From: Aplectana chamaeleonis | Lineage: Eukaryota > Nematoda > Chromadorea > Rhabditida > Cosmocercidae | Reading direction: 5' to 3' | NCBI GenBank assembly: GCA_029168955.1 | Contig: JAPDOI010001065.1 | Location: 60,001-124,000, forward strand | Length of the DNA: 64,000 nt | Shown here: positions 34,600-46,619 of the stretch, piece by piece | Layout of the letters: the number at the start of each line of letters is the position of its first letter | How positions within the stretch are numbered: the first letter of the stretch is position 1 | Made by a program: the position numbers and the translations under genes | The notes under the pieces: generated by a model | What the model saw: the letters and a program-made list of their open reading frames with translations, nothing else | What the model was told of the DNA's origin: nothing | Databases searched by the model: none

Positions 34600-35991
34600 A
34601 AGTTTCAGCATTACTAGAGAAATTCATCAAAAAATATATTTTAGATCATATAAGTGCAAATGCAATAATTCATAAAAATCAACACGGCTTTGTGAAGGGC
34701 AGATCAGTGGAAACAAATCTGGTCAGAGATTTTAGATGACAATGGACAATGTGACGTGATATATTTTGATTTCGAAAAAGCTTCCGATAGAGTTAACATC
34801 GCAAAACTTTTGCACAAAATGGGCACGTTAACTTTCAATCCTAGAATTCTACTCTGGCTAAAGCAATTTCTCATTGGTAGAACTTTCCAAGTTAATGTAA
34901 ATATGACTCTATCCGAAAAAATGCAGGCCACAAGCGGTGTACCCCAGGGAGGAGTTTTATCCCCTGTTCTGTTTAACATCTACACTGCAGAAGTTCCAGC
35001 ATTACTAGAGCTCCAAGGTGTCAAATGCAAGCAGTTTGCAGATGACGTCAAGATTTACTGTGGCACTTCCAGCGCTCAAAAAAAGGCGGCTATGCAATCC
35101 GCTATTCATGCACTGGTGAGATGGTCTGCTACCTGGCAACTTCCCCTGTCAGCTAGTAAACCTTTTCATTTGAGACTGGGTAATTTTCCTATGTACGGTT
35201 CTTACGTTTTAGGCTCAACTCGTATCCAAATACTGGATAAAGTGAGAGATCTGGGATTTCATTACACTGACAAGCTCGACTTTTCTCCTCACTATGAGCA
35301 CATATGTAGGAAGGCCGTTGTTCGCACCTATCAAATATTGAAGGCGCTTTCTACTGAAGATCAAAATATATTACTCAAAGCCTATAAAACCTAAATACGA
35401 CCTTTGTTGGAATGCGGTTGCACTGTTTTCAATCCATCTAGAAGGAAAGATGTGGTGAAGCTTAAAAAGTTTATAGTAACTTCACTAGAAAACTTTTCAT
35501 CAGGACTCAAGGTTTTCAGTACAGTAACATAGTACCTTCATCTAGTGTCCGAAATTCTTTCCTTAGACTACCAACTCTCGAATCAATACGTAAAATGTTT
35601 GATGCTATGATGGTGTATAAGCTTCTCAATGGAATATGTGATGTTGAGGTCCAGCAATTCTTTAGTATTGCCAGGTCTATCAATAGAGGAGGTCAGTATA
35701 AGATTTCTTTCCGGAGAGCTAAAACGCGATACAGAGCCACTTGTTTCTCGGTCAGGGCAGGGTCAATGTTTTTGACATTAAGCAAGAGATTACCCGGAGC
35801 ACCATCTATAGAATCTTTCAAGCGCCTAATAGCTCAAAAAATCCTTGAGCATTGAGCAATCTTGCTGGTTGTTCGTCTTCGTGTTGTTTTCATGTCGCTG
35901 TTTGTGATGATCATTCGAGATATTCTTCTTTATTTCTCTTTTCTTTCCTACGATTATCTTAAACAACGTAAATAAATAAATAAATAAATAT
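34600..35991 (+). mobile_element. CR1-like non-LTR retrotransposon, 5'-truncated
   Basis: Encodes most of a reverse transcriptase: YFDFEKASDRVN, SGVPQGGVLSPVLFN and QFADD (catalytic box, about 35035). After a stop at 35394 and a frame change, C-terminal sequence runs to a stop at 35855. The 3' end CTTAAACAACG followed by TAAATAAATAAATA is the same as in the copy at 23631-24557. It is dead as read. Confidence 0.82.
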
Positions 35992-37100
35992 GGCTCAAAA
36001 TGTTTCTCTAGGAATTATTCGGAGCACTTAACAAGAATCTGAGATCCTTTCGTCGATTTTTTTTTCACAGAATATGGTAAATTACGGTGGATATACGGTA
36101 GTTTGGCCAAAGTCCAGATTTGACTCAAAATTCGTATGCGGGGCTATTTGAGGTGGTGGATACGAATTTGACGTTCATTTGCCGATTTTCGAAATGGTAA
36201 GGTAGGTTTTGCAGCCTAAAAGGCACGGTACCTACCGTAACCTGCAGTAAACCTCAGAATTTCGACAAATGGACCGTAGATTCGTTTTCAGCACCTATGA
36301 ACAAGTTTTAGGCAAAATCGAATTTTTTCTCCAAAACCCCCCAACAAATGCCTGATGGTATCCTTAACTTTTCGCCAAGGTGCAAAAAAGATTAAACTTA
36401 TGGCACCAGCAGCTCGGAAAGGGATACTGTCTAGTTTCACTATAGCTGCCAATGAGAGAGATACCGACAATACAATTAGTTTTCGAAGATGCGACCCAGG
36501 CTTTGTATGCTTCAATTGTTAGTTGGCCGATCGGGTGCAGCCGTCTGAGTCTATTAACATTTAGAATGAATTTCAGCGTACTGCGAGCAGCGACACGAAA
36601 AGCACCCGCGTATTGGCATGCGACAGAAATGTGGCCTTCACGGTCCTCCGGCCACTTTTGTCGCTCCCGTAACTGGCAATGACGCATGCTCGCATCCCCC
36701 CCCCCTCTCTCCCCGAAGTCTTTCACAGTTGGCTGGACGACGTCGTCCGACACGTTATAGAATAGGGCTACGAGTTACATCCGACGTTGCAAGAGCTTGT
36801 TCCTTTTTGATATTATGAAAAGTGTGGGCAGATAGCCTGATCGACATTTTCAAATGCTCTATTGCAGCGTTACGGCGAAGCGCAATTTTTAGCAACTAGC
36901 ACAGTCCAAGCTGGGTCAAAAGAAAAAAAAGATGAGAATGGGGGTTCTATTCACATTTTCGCACAGCTTGCAGCTCGCTGTACTCTAACATACTCCTAAG
37001 ACGAGAAATTGGGTAACGATAGGGACTTAAAGTTGGCTGCTGTAACGCTCTGACAACGAACTCGCACGAATGAATGACTGATTGCCGGCAATGTGAGATT
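35992..37100. other. Spacer downstream of the Spinster-like gene
   Basis: No convincing gene. Short minus-strand frames between 36288 and 36753 are not recognised and lack splice context. The 3' UTR of the Spinster-like gene should lie just below 37100. Confidence 0.35.
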
Positions 37101-40100
37101 TTAGTTCACCGCATCATCCAATCCGTCATTATATTCAGCTTGAACATTGGATACCAAAGTCTCGACATCGCTTGCCCACTCATCTTCCACTAAAAGAGGC
37201 TTCAAGTAAGCAATAGATGACAACAAAGAACGAAACAAAGCGGAATTACCGCGCATTTCCATTTTCGCTCGGTGATGGTCATTGACTATATACAACGTAG
37301 CCCACAAATAGCACCCAATACTGAGAATGAGTCCAGCGTTCGGCAAAAACATCGCCCATTGCAGTGCCCGATATTTGGCCTTCGAAGAGATTTGATCACC
37401 TCAATTTCAAAAGCGATTATTGTACAGTCCCATGTAATCTGAGTACGAAATATTTTTGGAGAACCTCGGATAGTGTCCGAAATGAAGCCCACTATGTAAG
37501 GAGATGAAGCGTCACCAAATAAATGTCCTATCAAGGTTTGGATTGCAGTAGCAGATGCGCGGCGATTTGTGACGATTACGTGCTGGAAGAACATTTTAGT
37601 CTTATCTAACCTTGAACAGGATACAGCAGAAAAACGGGTAGCGGAGCAGCTCATAACCGTTGGCGTAAACTGCTTCTCAATTTTGGGCAGCGGGGTGGGC
37701 TGAAACCCCTGGGCGAGCGAAATTCTCACGTGGATGCGAAAGTTCTTAAGAGCTATTAATGCTCCAAAGGATAGGGGGATCCTTGACTAAAAATCCAACT
37801 AGCTTTGGTTTGAAATCGGCGCGCGGATGAGTTGCCCGTCAGCGAGAATGTCATTCCCACATTTGAAGCCAGCGTTCTAAACGTAGATTAAACGATGTTT
37901 TGTGAACAGCAATAAGAGGGCGAAAAGAACCTCCAGTGAGAAGAAAAACGAAAAACTTCGTCGGGAGTCATCTAATGCAGTGCAATTACAGATAACAGGT
38001 TTCCCGTCAGCAATCAAGTAGTATTAGAATGCGTCTTTATCCTAATCCGATCTCATAAGCTTCAAGGGTTGTTCCGGTATCCGAAGATCTCAATAGGAAC
38101 GATACTATTCCTGTAAACTTCGCCGCCGACAAGAACCTAATGCACGTGCAACTGGCTTTCGGAGAGCGGCGGAGTGACCCTCCGCAGTGCTGGGTTGCTC
38201 GATTCCTTGGGCTTTTCTTCGGACTGTTCCATCGTTGTTTTCGTTTCATTGGATTACAGAATTTTCGCTTGAATATTCGTTTATTTTCCTTTTTTTCACA
38301 TAAGTGTAAAAAAGCATACCTCACCCCAACTAAACTTTACTGGATTTTCTAAGGGGGCAGTCCGAAATGCCAAAGATGATTGAGCTCTAGCTTAGGAAGT
38401 CTACCCATCGTAAACAGGATCAGGCAAAAAGGTTTTTACACGGAAACGGATATGCCAAACCGAATCAAAAGGGAGAAATGGAAACGGACACTCTCGTGCT
38501 CGGTCACTGGCTCGTTTTTTCTGTTTTTCTGAGGGAAAAAAAACGCAAAATCGCAGGAAGAAAAACGGGAAGAAGATCCCTCCACATATCCCTGGTCGTG
38601 ACCTTTGTACCACTACTGATGTCGTCAGCAACGACCTCTGCTTGTAAAGTGCCGCTAACCTGATGGGCGGGGCTAACGATGAATAGAGATTGCTCATCAA
38701 CCCACTATCTCACTAGCTCAGTTAAGTTGTTCTATCAGCAGGTAGCCTAGTGAAGCCTCTTTGCTCATTAAATTATACTGAACCACGTAAGTTTTACCTC
38801 GCGTACTAAGGATCGAATCCCCAGTCTTTTGATAATGGCATGGTTCTATAGACTTAGGAAAAAATTAGGTCTGTACTGATACCGACAGTAAATGACCGAA
38901 AAATTCATCATCCAAGATTTTAACAACGTAAATTCAAAAACCCTGAAAAGTTAAGGTTGCGAACGTTGCCTTCTACCAACTGTTAAAAATATACCAGGTT
39001 CTCCAATAATTCTTGTCCGAAAATTTCACCATTTTTATTTTTTTTTCAACTCTATTGAAAAACAAGTCTAATCAACAATAGAATCACCACAGTTATCCAC
39101 AACAGTGGCCCATCGATTGGGGAGGTCGCCGATGCCCTTCGCCCAGAACTCCGGGGGCTGCGACTAGAAGAAGTCCGCGATGTCGGATTTGAGGTTGTCG
39201 TAGTTGGTGAATTTTCTTCCGGCCAAATGGCGCTTCAGCGGGCGGAACAAGTGGTAGTCGGAGGGGGCCAGGTCCGGGGAATACGGCGGATGGGCAACCG
39301 TCTCCCAGCCGAGCGTCGCCAACTTCTGCTGGGTCTCCTTCGCCACTTGGAGGCGCGCGTTGTCGTCCAGCAGGTGGACCGAGGCCCGTCGGGGACGCTT
39401 TTCTCGGATGGCAGCGGCTAGTTTCTCGAGCTGATCGGTGTAGATGGAGGCGGTGACCGTTCTGCCTTGCGGGAGCAGCTCGAAGTACAGCATGCCCTTG
39501 GTGTCCCACCAGCAGCAGAGCATGATCTTCAGCGGGTGCAGGTCGGCTTTCGGGGTCGTCGGCGGCTCTTCTCCGCGCGGGATCCGGACGGCACGGCGGG
39601 CGACGTTGTCGTAGAGGACCCAGCTCTCATCCCCAGTAACTAGGTCCTCGAGAAACTCCTTGCGATGCGGACGAAGGAGGAGGGACTGGCAGACGGCCAC
39701 GCGGCTCTGCTTGTTGGCGTCCGCCAGACGGTGGGGGATCCAACGGGCCAGAACTTTGCGGTAGCCGAGTAAGTTGAGTCGATTGTGGATGGTGGACTTG
39801 CTGCAGCCGAGCGTCGTCGCCAGTTCACGGGTGGTGGCTTCCGGCTTCTCCTTGATACAGCGACGGACTTCGTCATCATCCACCGTAATGGCCTCCCGCT
39901 GTGCTCCCTGTCCTCGAGGCTCGTGTCGCCGCTCTCGAAACGATTGAACCAGCGGCTGACTGTGCGTTGGGACACTGCATCCTCCTTGCACGCTCTGCAG
40001 ATGTTGGGGACCGCGGTGCCCGTGTCGTTGCCCAGCAGCCACTCGTAGTTAACGAACGTACGAATTCGACCTTGGTCCATTTTAGCTTGTACTGATAGCT

Positions 40101-43100
40101 AGACGCGGCGACTGCGCCTTATATACGCCTAGCTTAGAACTTTGGAGAACCTTCTAGAAGGTTCTCACACTTGCCTGATATTATAACACTTCTAAGGAAA
40201 ATTCTAGAATTTTGAAAATTTTCGGACAGGAATTATTGGACGGCCTGGTACATATGATCTGTTTCCGAGTGTGATTTATTTCCGTTTGTCGCGTGCGTCT
40301 GCGTGCGTACGCTGCGTCTCCTTCTCCCCACAATTTCTCGCTGTCTCTAACCTCGCTCCGCACAAGCGCGCGAGGGAACAGAGTAAATCTGGCTCGGAAC
40401 CAGAGGATATAGCTGTCGGTGGTGTAATGGTAACACTCTCGCTATGAAAGCGTGCAATGCAGGTTCGAGTCATGCATGACATCTGAGTTTGTCGTTCAAC
40501 ACAGCTACTATACTTGGGCATCGAATAATTTCGAATCATCCGAAAAATCAATTTTCTCTCTGGAGTCGGAATGGTTTGAGCTAATTTTGGTTTTCAGGCC
40601 TCAAGTTAGGGGTAGTCTTCTCAAAATTCATTGAAAAGTAGAATTCTGTGGACTCAAAAATTAACAAATATCATTTTTTCAGGAAATAAGTCGACTAATA
40701 GTCGAAGTCGACTAGTTTTTCCGAATAATTGATGATTGTGATTCAATTAGCGCAATTGATTCTACTCTAACCTAACTCACGAGATGATTCCCCCCTACTT
40801 GTTGTCTGGAAACTAGAGAAAGCTCGATTCGTTGTAACATTGAGGAGAAAAATTCATTTATCGGATGATTCGAAATTATTCGATGCCCAAGTATAACAGC
40901 TACCTTGTGATACACATATAGCCTTTCTCCCTCCTTCTGAGCCGGTCGAAGTAAGGCTTATCGAGTCCATCATGTCAGAATCTATTTCTAAATGTTGTAT
41001 TTTGCCAGGACCGGCCGCTCCGCTGCTTGCTTCGCTCGGACTCATCCGAACAAGCTAGGCCTTAAGTGAAAAACCATGGGTGTTTTGGAACTCACCATAA
41101 GCATATCCATATTCAGAGCCCAGTTGAGACACATACTCGTAACTCCCAAAAACAAAAGCACCTGAAAATAACATACTAAAGAAATACACTTAAACTTCAA
41201 TATCACAGCACAGTAAAGGCGCACGTGCTAAACGCTTAAATTGCTGCCGCGACAACAATAAAGAGCAATGAGTGGGTAGCATTTCAGATCATAAAGAACA
41301 TAAAACGCATCACTACAGGTTCGGGATGCAGTCAATAGGTGAACACGGGAGAAAGCAAAGGAAGTCTACGTCGTTTATAGCCGGATTCTTTTGTAAAAGC
41401 TTTGTTCAATGTTGTTTGAAGTGAAAAATGTAGCACCTCCTCTACATCAAGAAAAAAGCCGAAAAAAAAAACCTAAAACTCTCATGCCAATCAAACAGCG
41501 CTGAGCTCTACATATTATGAAGGAACGATGCTGCCGAGATGTCGTACGTTCGTGCCGTGGCCGTGTAGAGGAAGCAACATCAACTCCGTGCAAACCGACA
41601 TCAACCCCTCCACGAAGAGGGTTTTTGCTATGGGAGAGATGCTGGCTGGCCTCAGCTCTCCTAAGGATTCTCCTACAAAGGGCCGGCGTGGAGAGGAATC
41701 CTGGACCCACTCAGAAGTACCCATGCGCCACGTGCGGCAAGGATGTCACATGGAGTAAAACAAGCGTCCAGTGCTTCGGATGCCAAAAATGAGTGCATCT
41801 CTTCTGTTCGGGTATCAGTTCTGAGAGGCATCCTAACTCTGCTTTTCGCTGTGTTCTATGCTCCTCACCTTCCAACTCTGATTCCTATACCTCCAATCGC
41901 CCACTTTCCAATGTACATATAAACCTCAATGGCATTCGTGCCAAACTATCTAAGCTCTCTCTCTCTTTGCTCGTACATCCAGATGTTATCATGGTTCGGG
42001 AAACCAAACTTTCCCCTCTGCTACCTCTTCTCGCCCAAATATCCCTGGCTATACTTCAACCATGCTCCAAGATCGTCTTTCGGTGGAGGAGTTTCTACTT
42101 TTGTACTATCCACTCTTCCTTCTCACCTAATTCCCAATGTCCCTAAGAACGGTACTCTCGAGTAGGTCCCCATCCATCTCCCACTCAAAACTCCCCTATC
42201 TCTCTTCAACATCTGCATTCCCCCAACTACATCTTGTCCCCCAACCTATAGTCCTATCCCTCTTCTAAAACAACTCAATGACTTCGCCCTCTCACCCTCA
42301 GTCGTCTTCGCGGGCGACTTCAATGCTCATACCTTTTGCTCTTCACTATACTCTGATGTTAGAGGAAAAGTCGGCGAAGAATGGGCGGAGGAGTGCGACC
42401 TGGTTATCCTGAACGATGATCAGCCCACTCGCCTCCCTTCCATCGGCCGATCTTCTAGCCCAGACATTTCGCTCGTCTCTCTAGTGCTTGCTCGTGGTCC
42501 ACTTCTACAACTCTGTCTAGTGATCACATTCCCATTTTTGTCCATATCGATCTCCCAAATTCTCTAGCCCCTTATTCTGGTATTCGTCACCGTTCTTATC
42601 TCAATTTAGGCCTTGCAGACTGGAGCCTATTCAGAGAGGTTGCACTCCACCAAGCGGCTGAATATCCATGGAATAGCGATGTGCACCAAAAAGAGCGTCA
42701 CATATCTGACGCTATCCGGAAGGCTATGAAAGCGGCCACACCAGAAGGACGTGTGAAAACTTTTTACCCTAATGTCACAGGGAAATACTTCAGAAAATTA
42801 GGACAAGAGATGAGAAGAGATCTGCCAACCATCTGGACCCGGAGGTCACTCAACTTGACGATGAGATTAGAAAAGACTTGGACAAGCACAAGAAGGACGA
42901 GTGGCAGAAGTTCACTGAAAAATTGAACTTCAAGGCTGATGGTGCTGCGACATTGAAAATCCTGAGAAAACTCTCCAGAAAAGCCACACCCGCCACCGTA
43001 TCTACTATCGAGTTTGAGAACAATGTATTCAAGTCAGGACAAGATGCCGCTTACGCTCTAGGCAAGAGCTTCTTCATAACATGTGCGAAGCGTGGCCCGC

Positions 43101-45187
43101 AAAACCGAGTGACACTAAGGGAGCTGTGCCGCCTTCCGCTTATGGGCACGGCTGATGCCTCCACTCCTGTGCAGGTGGAGACGATTATAAAGGAAATGCG
43201 TAATTCGAAAGCCATTGGACCTAAGGGAATGTGCCCAGCAGTCCTGAAGAAGCTCCCCAGTGACTTTCTCTTGCTGCTCACCGATTTTGCACACTGCCAC
43301 AAGACTGGAAAACAGCCAATGTCATTCCTCTGCCTAAGCGCGGTAAATCGCTGTCATCAGCGAAAGGATACAGGCCAATAAGCCTTTTCTCACCTCTAGC
43401 CAAGGTTGCTGAAAAGCTTATCGTCAATGATTTGGCTCAGCATAATGAGAAATAACATCACCAGCACGGCTTTAAGAAGCTACATTCCACCACGACGGCG
43501 CTTTTGGAAATCGTTGGCTATGCCATCGACGGCTTCAACATGAGAAAGTCCCTCAGGACCGTTGCTGTAGCCCTGGACTTGACAAAGGCATTCGACAGTG
43601 TTAACCTGGGTATTCTATCGGATAACATACTGAAGTCCTCTATTCCAACGTGGCAGAAGCGTTGGATAACAGCATTCGTCAAGGGCCGTCGAGCAAAAGT
43701 TATTTTTCAAAATCATGTCTCTAAAGGTATCCCCATAGCTGCCGGTGTTCCGCAAGGCGGAGTCTTATCGCCCGCTCTGTTTAATCTGAACTTAGAGGAC
43801 ATTCCGGCACCTCCCCAGGACATTAAAGTTGTCGCCTACGCTGATGATATGACTATCATGTGCCAAAACCGCGACATACAAGTGGCCGCGAGCAAGATCA
43901 ACGAGTACCTGATTGATTTGAAAAGTTATTTCGATAACAAGATGCTCAGGGTCTCAGCTGCCAAGTCTTCAGTATCAGTTTTCACAACGGACCCCAAAGA
44001 GCACAGCGCCCATCCCGATGTCGGCTGGGGTGGAGATCGCCTGCCTGCTGCTCGCTTCGTCAAACTACTCGGCCTTATACTCGAGCCGTTCAATGTGCTA
44101 AGGGCGCTGGGAGGTACATCATGGGGCAGCAGTAAGGAAACTATTCTGACCACGTATAAGGCTATACTGCAGCCCGCCCTAGAGTATGCGGCACCGGTTT
44201 GGCAGCACTTAGTGTCGGACTCATCCTGGACTAAGGTGCAGCGTGTACAAAACGCTGCTCTTCGGATCGCCACCGGATGTGCTAGGAGTTCGCCAATCGA
44301 GCATTTACACGCCGAAACACGGGTGCTACCATTGAAGGAGCACTGTCAGCTCCAGGCCCAGCAGCTGTATATCAACATCGTCAAGCAGCCCAACCACCCA
44401 TCTTGGAGAGTACTTGAGCCTGTGAGAGAGAGAGGCATCAGAAAACCTTTTGCCGATGCTCCAGATAAAGTCAACCTGCAGAGATGGCACGATTCACAAA
44501 AAGAACGCCTCCGTCTGCCGCGCGAGGAGCACACCCAGTTCGTTCGAGGGTATCTGGAAAGAGCGACTGGTAATCCTATTCTGGGTACTGTGCCGCCTCG
44601 AGTTTCTGAGTCTGAGTCCCAGCTTAGTAGACGTGCCAGATGCACTCTAGCCTCGTTGCGCTGTGAGCACTCAACGTTCCTGAAGTCCTACGTGAACAGG
44701 ATCGACAATAGCACTCCCGACGTTTGCCCGGACAGTGGTGGTCCTGGTCACAATACCCAACACTTATTCAACTGTCCAAAAAACCCTACAACATTGACTA
44801 CAATAGACCTTTGGACGAATCCAACGCTGGTCGCCCAGTTTCTGAACCTATAGCAATTACCCTCTTCGCGGCTGCAAAGAATAAGAAGAAGAAGGAACGA
44901 TGGCAGTGATGTCGCAGCGCTGCAATGGCGTTGTCGTCCCATTTGTTGTGAGACCTCCAACTACGTGGTGACACTCTAATCACGCCAATGCCCCAAATCA
45001 AGAATGATAAAATAATTCAGAAACAATATCGAAACGACAACAAACTAACCCATGCAGCATTCAGAGAGTGGCTTCCGACAAGAAGGGCAATAAACAGAAG
45101 TGGCGTAGCGAACAGAGATCCAGCAGCACACACAAACGCATCCGCTCGATGGGATGCTCGGAAACACCAAGTCCCTTCTCGCCAAGC
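37101..45187 (-). CDS. Spinster-like major facilitator transporter, 3' half
   Basis: Four exons on the minus strand: 45187-45050, 41161-41096, 37582-37465 and 37399-37101. All have good splice sites (CCTTCAG/GTTAGT, ATTTTCAG/GTGAGT, CTTCCAG/GTTCTC, AATTGAG) and matching phases 0, 0 and 1. They encode transmembrane segments (ADAFVCAAGSLFATPLLFIA; FLGVTSMCLNWALNMDMLM), the conserved NRRASATAIQ...GHLFGDASSPY loop and a last helix (PNAGLILSIGCYLWATLYIV). This loop is characteristic of Spinster/SPNS proteins, lysosomal or plasma-membrane carriers of lysolipids and sphingosine-1-phosphate. Introns of 3.9 and 3.5 kb are filled with transposons. The 5' exons were not found and must lie above 45.2 kb. 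Confidence 0.75.
38994..40248. mobile_element. mariner-family transposon
   Basis: Terminal inverted repeats CCAGGTTCTCCAATAATTC and CCAGGCCGTCCAATAATTC (inverted, right) are flanked by TA on both sides, the mariner target. The length of 1255 bp is typical for the family. It sits in an intron of the Spinster-like gene and is much more GC-rich than its surroundings. One transposase gene fills it on the minus strand. Confidence 0.9.
39068..40080 (-). pseudogene. mariner transposase, inactivated
   Basis: The N-terminal DNA-binding region starts with MDQGRIRTFVNYEW and has helix-turn-helix features (VSRWFNRFESG). The catalytic domain has TGDESW, HLLDDNARLQVA and YSPDLAPSDYHLF, giving the mariner D,D34D triad, and WIPHRL is close to the family motif WVPHEL. 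A frameshift near 39895 separates the N-terminal part from the 292-codon main frame. A TAG at about 39164 cuts off the last residues (PPEFWAKGIGDLPNRW) that continue in frame to 39068. Confidence 0.88.
40410..40490 (+). tRNA. tRNA-like sequence, probably a pseudogene
   Basis: Contains TGGTGTAATGGTAACAC (A-box-like) and GCAGGTTCGAGTCATGC (B-box and T-arm), with a CTCGC...GCGTG hairpin in the anticodon position. The acceptor stem pairs poorly and the loop TATGAAA lacks the universal U33 in this register, so it is unlikely to be functional. It may be the head of a SINE. Confidence 0.4.
40509..40895. mobile_element. hAT-like MITE
   Basis: The termini TATACTTGGGCATCGAATAA and the inverted partner at the right end match over about 35 bp. 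They are flanked by a perfect 8-bp direct repeat ACAGCTAC (40501-40508, 40896-40903). No coding capacity. It lies in a Spinster intron next to the tRNA-like sequence. Confidence 0.8.
41514..44895 (+). mobile_element. APE-type non-LTR retrotransposon, family 2, copy A
   Basis: Its 5' part starts GCTGCCGAGATGTCGTACGT (about 41528), shared with the copy at 63190. It encodes a 2A-like GVERNPGP, a zinc finger (CATCGK...C-x2-C), an endonuclease in broken frames (HPDVIMVRETKLS; FAGDFNAH at about 42315; SSDHIPI at about 42510) and a reverse transcriptase. The tail is AAGAATAAGAAGAAGAAGG near 44875. It lies in the large Spinster intron in the opposite orientation to the gene. Confidence 0.88.
43504..44853 (+). 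CDS. Reverse transcriptase open frame of family 2 copy A
   Basis: An uninterrupted 449-codon frame covers most of the RT domain: ALDLTKAFDSVN (first catalytic Asp), AGVPQGGVLSPALFN and YADDM (about 43838). The connection and thumb follow, then a C-terminal Cys/His segment (VCPDSGGPGHNTQHLFNC) like the zinc motif of Jockey-type elements. The upstream RT fingers and endonuclease are in other frames (43051-43380 and earlier), with a stop at about 43453, so the whole protein is not made. Confidence 0.85.
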   Translation: MEIVGYAIDGFNMRKSLRTVAVALDLTKAFDSVNLGILSDNILKSSIPTWQKRWITAFVKGRRAKVIFQNHVSKGIPIAAGVPQGGVLSPALFNLNLEDIPAPPQDIKVVAYADDMTIMCQNRDIQVAASKINEYLIDLKSYFDNKMLRVSAAKSSVSVFTTDPKEHSAHPDVGWGGDRLPAARFVKLLGLILEPFNVLRALGGTSWGSSKETILTTYKAILQPALEYAAPVWQHLVSDSSWTKVQRVQNAALRIATGCARSSPIEHLHAETRVLPLKEHCQLQAQQLYINIVKQPNHPSWRVLEPVRERGIRKPFADAPDKVNLQRWHDSQKERLRLPREEHTQFVRGYLERATGNPILGTVPPRVSESESQLSRRARCTLASLRCEHSTFLKSYVNRIDNSTPDVCPDSGGPGHNTQHLFNCPKNPTTLTTIDLWTNPTLVAQFLNL

Positions 45188-46498
45188 CTGAAGGAAAACA
45201 TAAAACTGCATACCTAAATATTAAATTATCATTGCACTTGTGACGCAAAATTATCTTCCACAAATTCATCATGAGAAGGCTGCAATAAAGTTCAGAGCTG
45301 AAGATGAAACTTCAAGATTATATACTGCGTTGCATAAGAATACGAGCACCCATTTCGTCGGAGACTGTATTTGAACGTATCTCGCTCGGCTTGGGCTCAG
45401 CGAAACTCTGAGAAACTTTAGCATGTTCTCTACAAATCTTAGCTAACACCCGCTCAAGGTTCCGAGATGGTCAACCTACGCGTGGTGGATCTGTGGAGTC
45501 GACTACCAAGATCAAGAAGACTCATCAAACGAGCATCAACAACTCCACAAAAAGTTTTTTTTTTCTGTGTGGGAGTGTAAACGGCTGGCTGCTACACTCC
45601 TACGTGTTCTACTGTTACGAGCTGGCATTGAGAAGAACCCTGGACCGCGAAACAAGACTCCGCGTTATCCATGCCGTCATTGTGGATTATCGGCACATCA
45701 TGCGAGCATCCAGTGCGCTGGTTGCCTTGGCTGAGTACACTTCAAATGTTCGGGGTTAACTAGCTACAATGATTACACAGATGCTTATTGCTGTATATCT
45801 TGTATTAACTCGCCTTCTAGGGTTCCTCTTCACAGCCTAAACATTTTTCAACTGAATATCAATGGCTCGCGTGCCAAACTTATGGAACTTACATTATACA
45901 TTGAACGCTCACAACCTGATGTCATCCTCCTACAGGAGACTAAACTTAGCGTGTCCTCCCCTTCCCAGCCCCGCCTTCCCGGCTATACATCCTATCATAT
46001 TCCCCGTTCATCACATGGCGGTGGCGTGTCAACTTTTGTAAAATCCACAATTCCATCTCACCTTATTGTCCTCCCCAATGATAATGTTGTTGAATGTATA
46101 GGAGTGCATAGTGTATTGCAAAGTTGTCCTCTAGATATTAGCAATGTTTACATTCCCCCACCCACCTCTTGTCCCTACCCATTTGACCCCACTCCTTACC
46201 TTAACGATGTATATTCAACCCTCTCATCTTCATCTGTTGTCATGGCTGGTGACTTTGATGCTCACTCCTCTTCCTAGTTCTCCTCCCTAGATCCCGATGA
46301 CAGAGGAGAACTAGACAGAAACTTTTTGCGGATGATTGTGACCTAATACCTATAAACGAAGAATCTCCTACTCGTCTCCCGTCGACGGACAGGCCCTCCT
46401 CATCTGATATAACGTTCGTTTCCTCTTCTCTTGTCATGTCTTGTAACTGGTCTACATCTGTGGTCATGGCCAGTGATCATGTATGGTTTCCGTTTCCA

Positions 46499-46619
46499 TT
46501 TTAGTCTGACGCATGGACCGGGCAGCTGGGGGTGCGGGGTTGGCGGCCTCACTGGAGGATGGGGTTTTTCACGCGGGGTGATCTACCATCGCAGCCCCGT
46601 CCATTCATCAGACTAAAAT
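46499..46619. mobile_element. 121-bp MITE in family 1 copy B
   Basis: Short inverted ends TTTTAGTCTGA and TCAGACTAAAA bound GC-rich sequence that has no counterpart in copy A. It interrupts the endonuclease region just after the SSDH-like motif. Confidence 0.6.

Noticed and set aside
38400..38602. Further hAT-like element ending ACATATCCCTG
   Set aside because: A right end and possible 8-bp flank GTCGTGAC are visible, but no matching left terminus or duplication could be fixed.
38800..38830. B-box-like GGATTCGATCC on the minus strand
   Set aside because: No A-box at a suitable distance and no cloverleaf; a single short motif is not enough.
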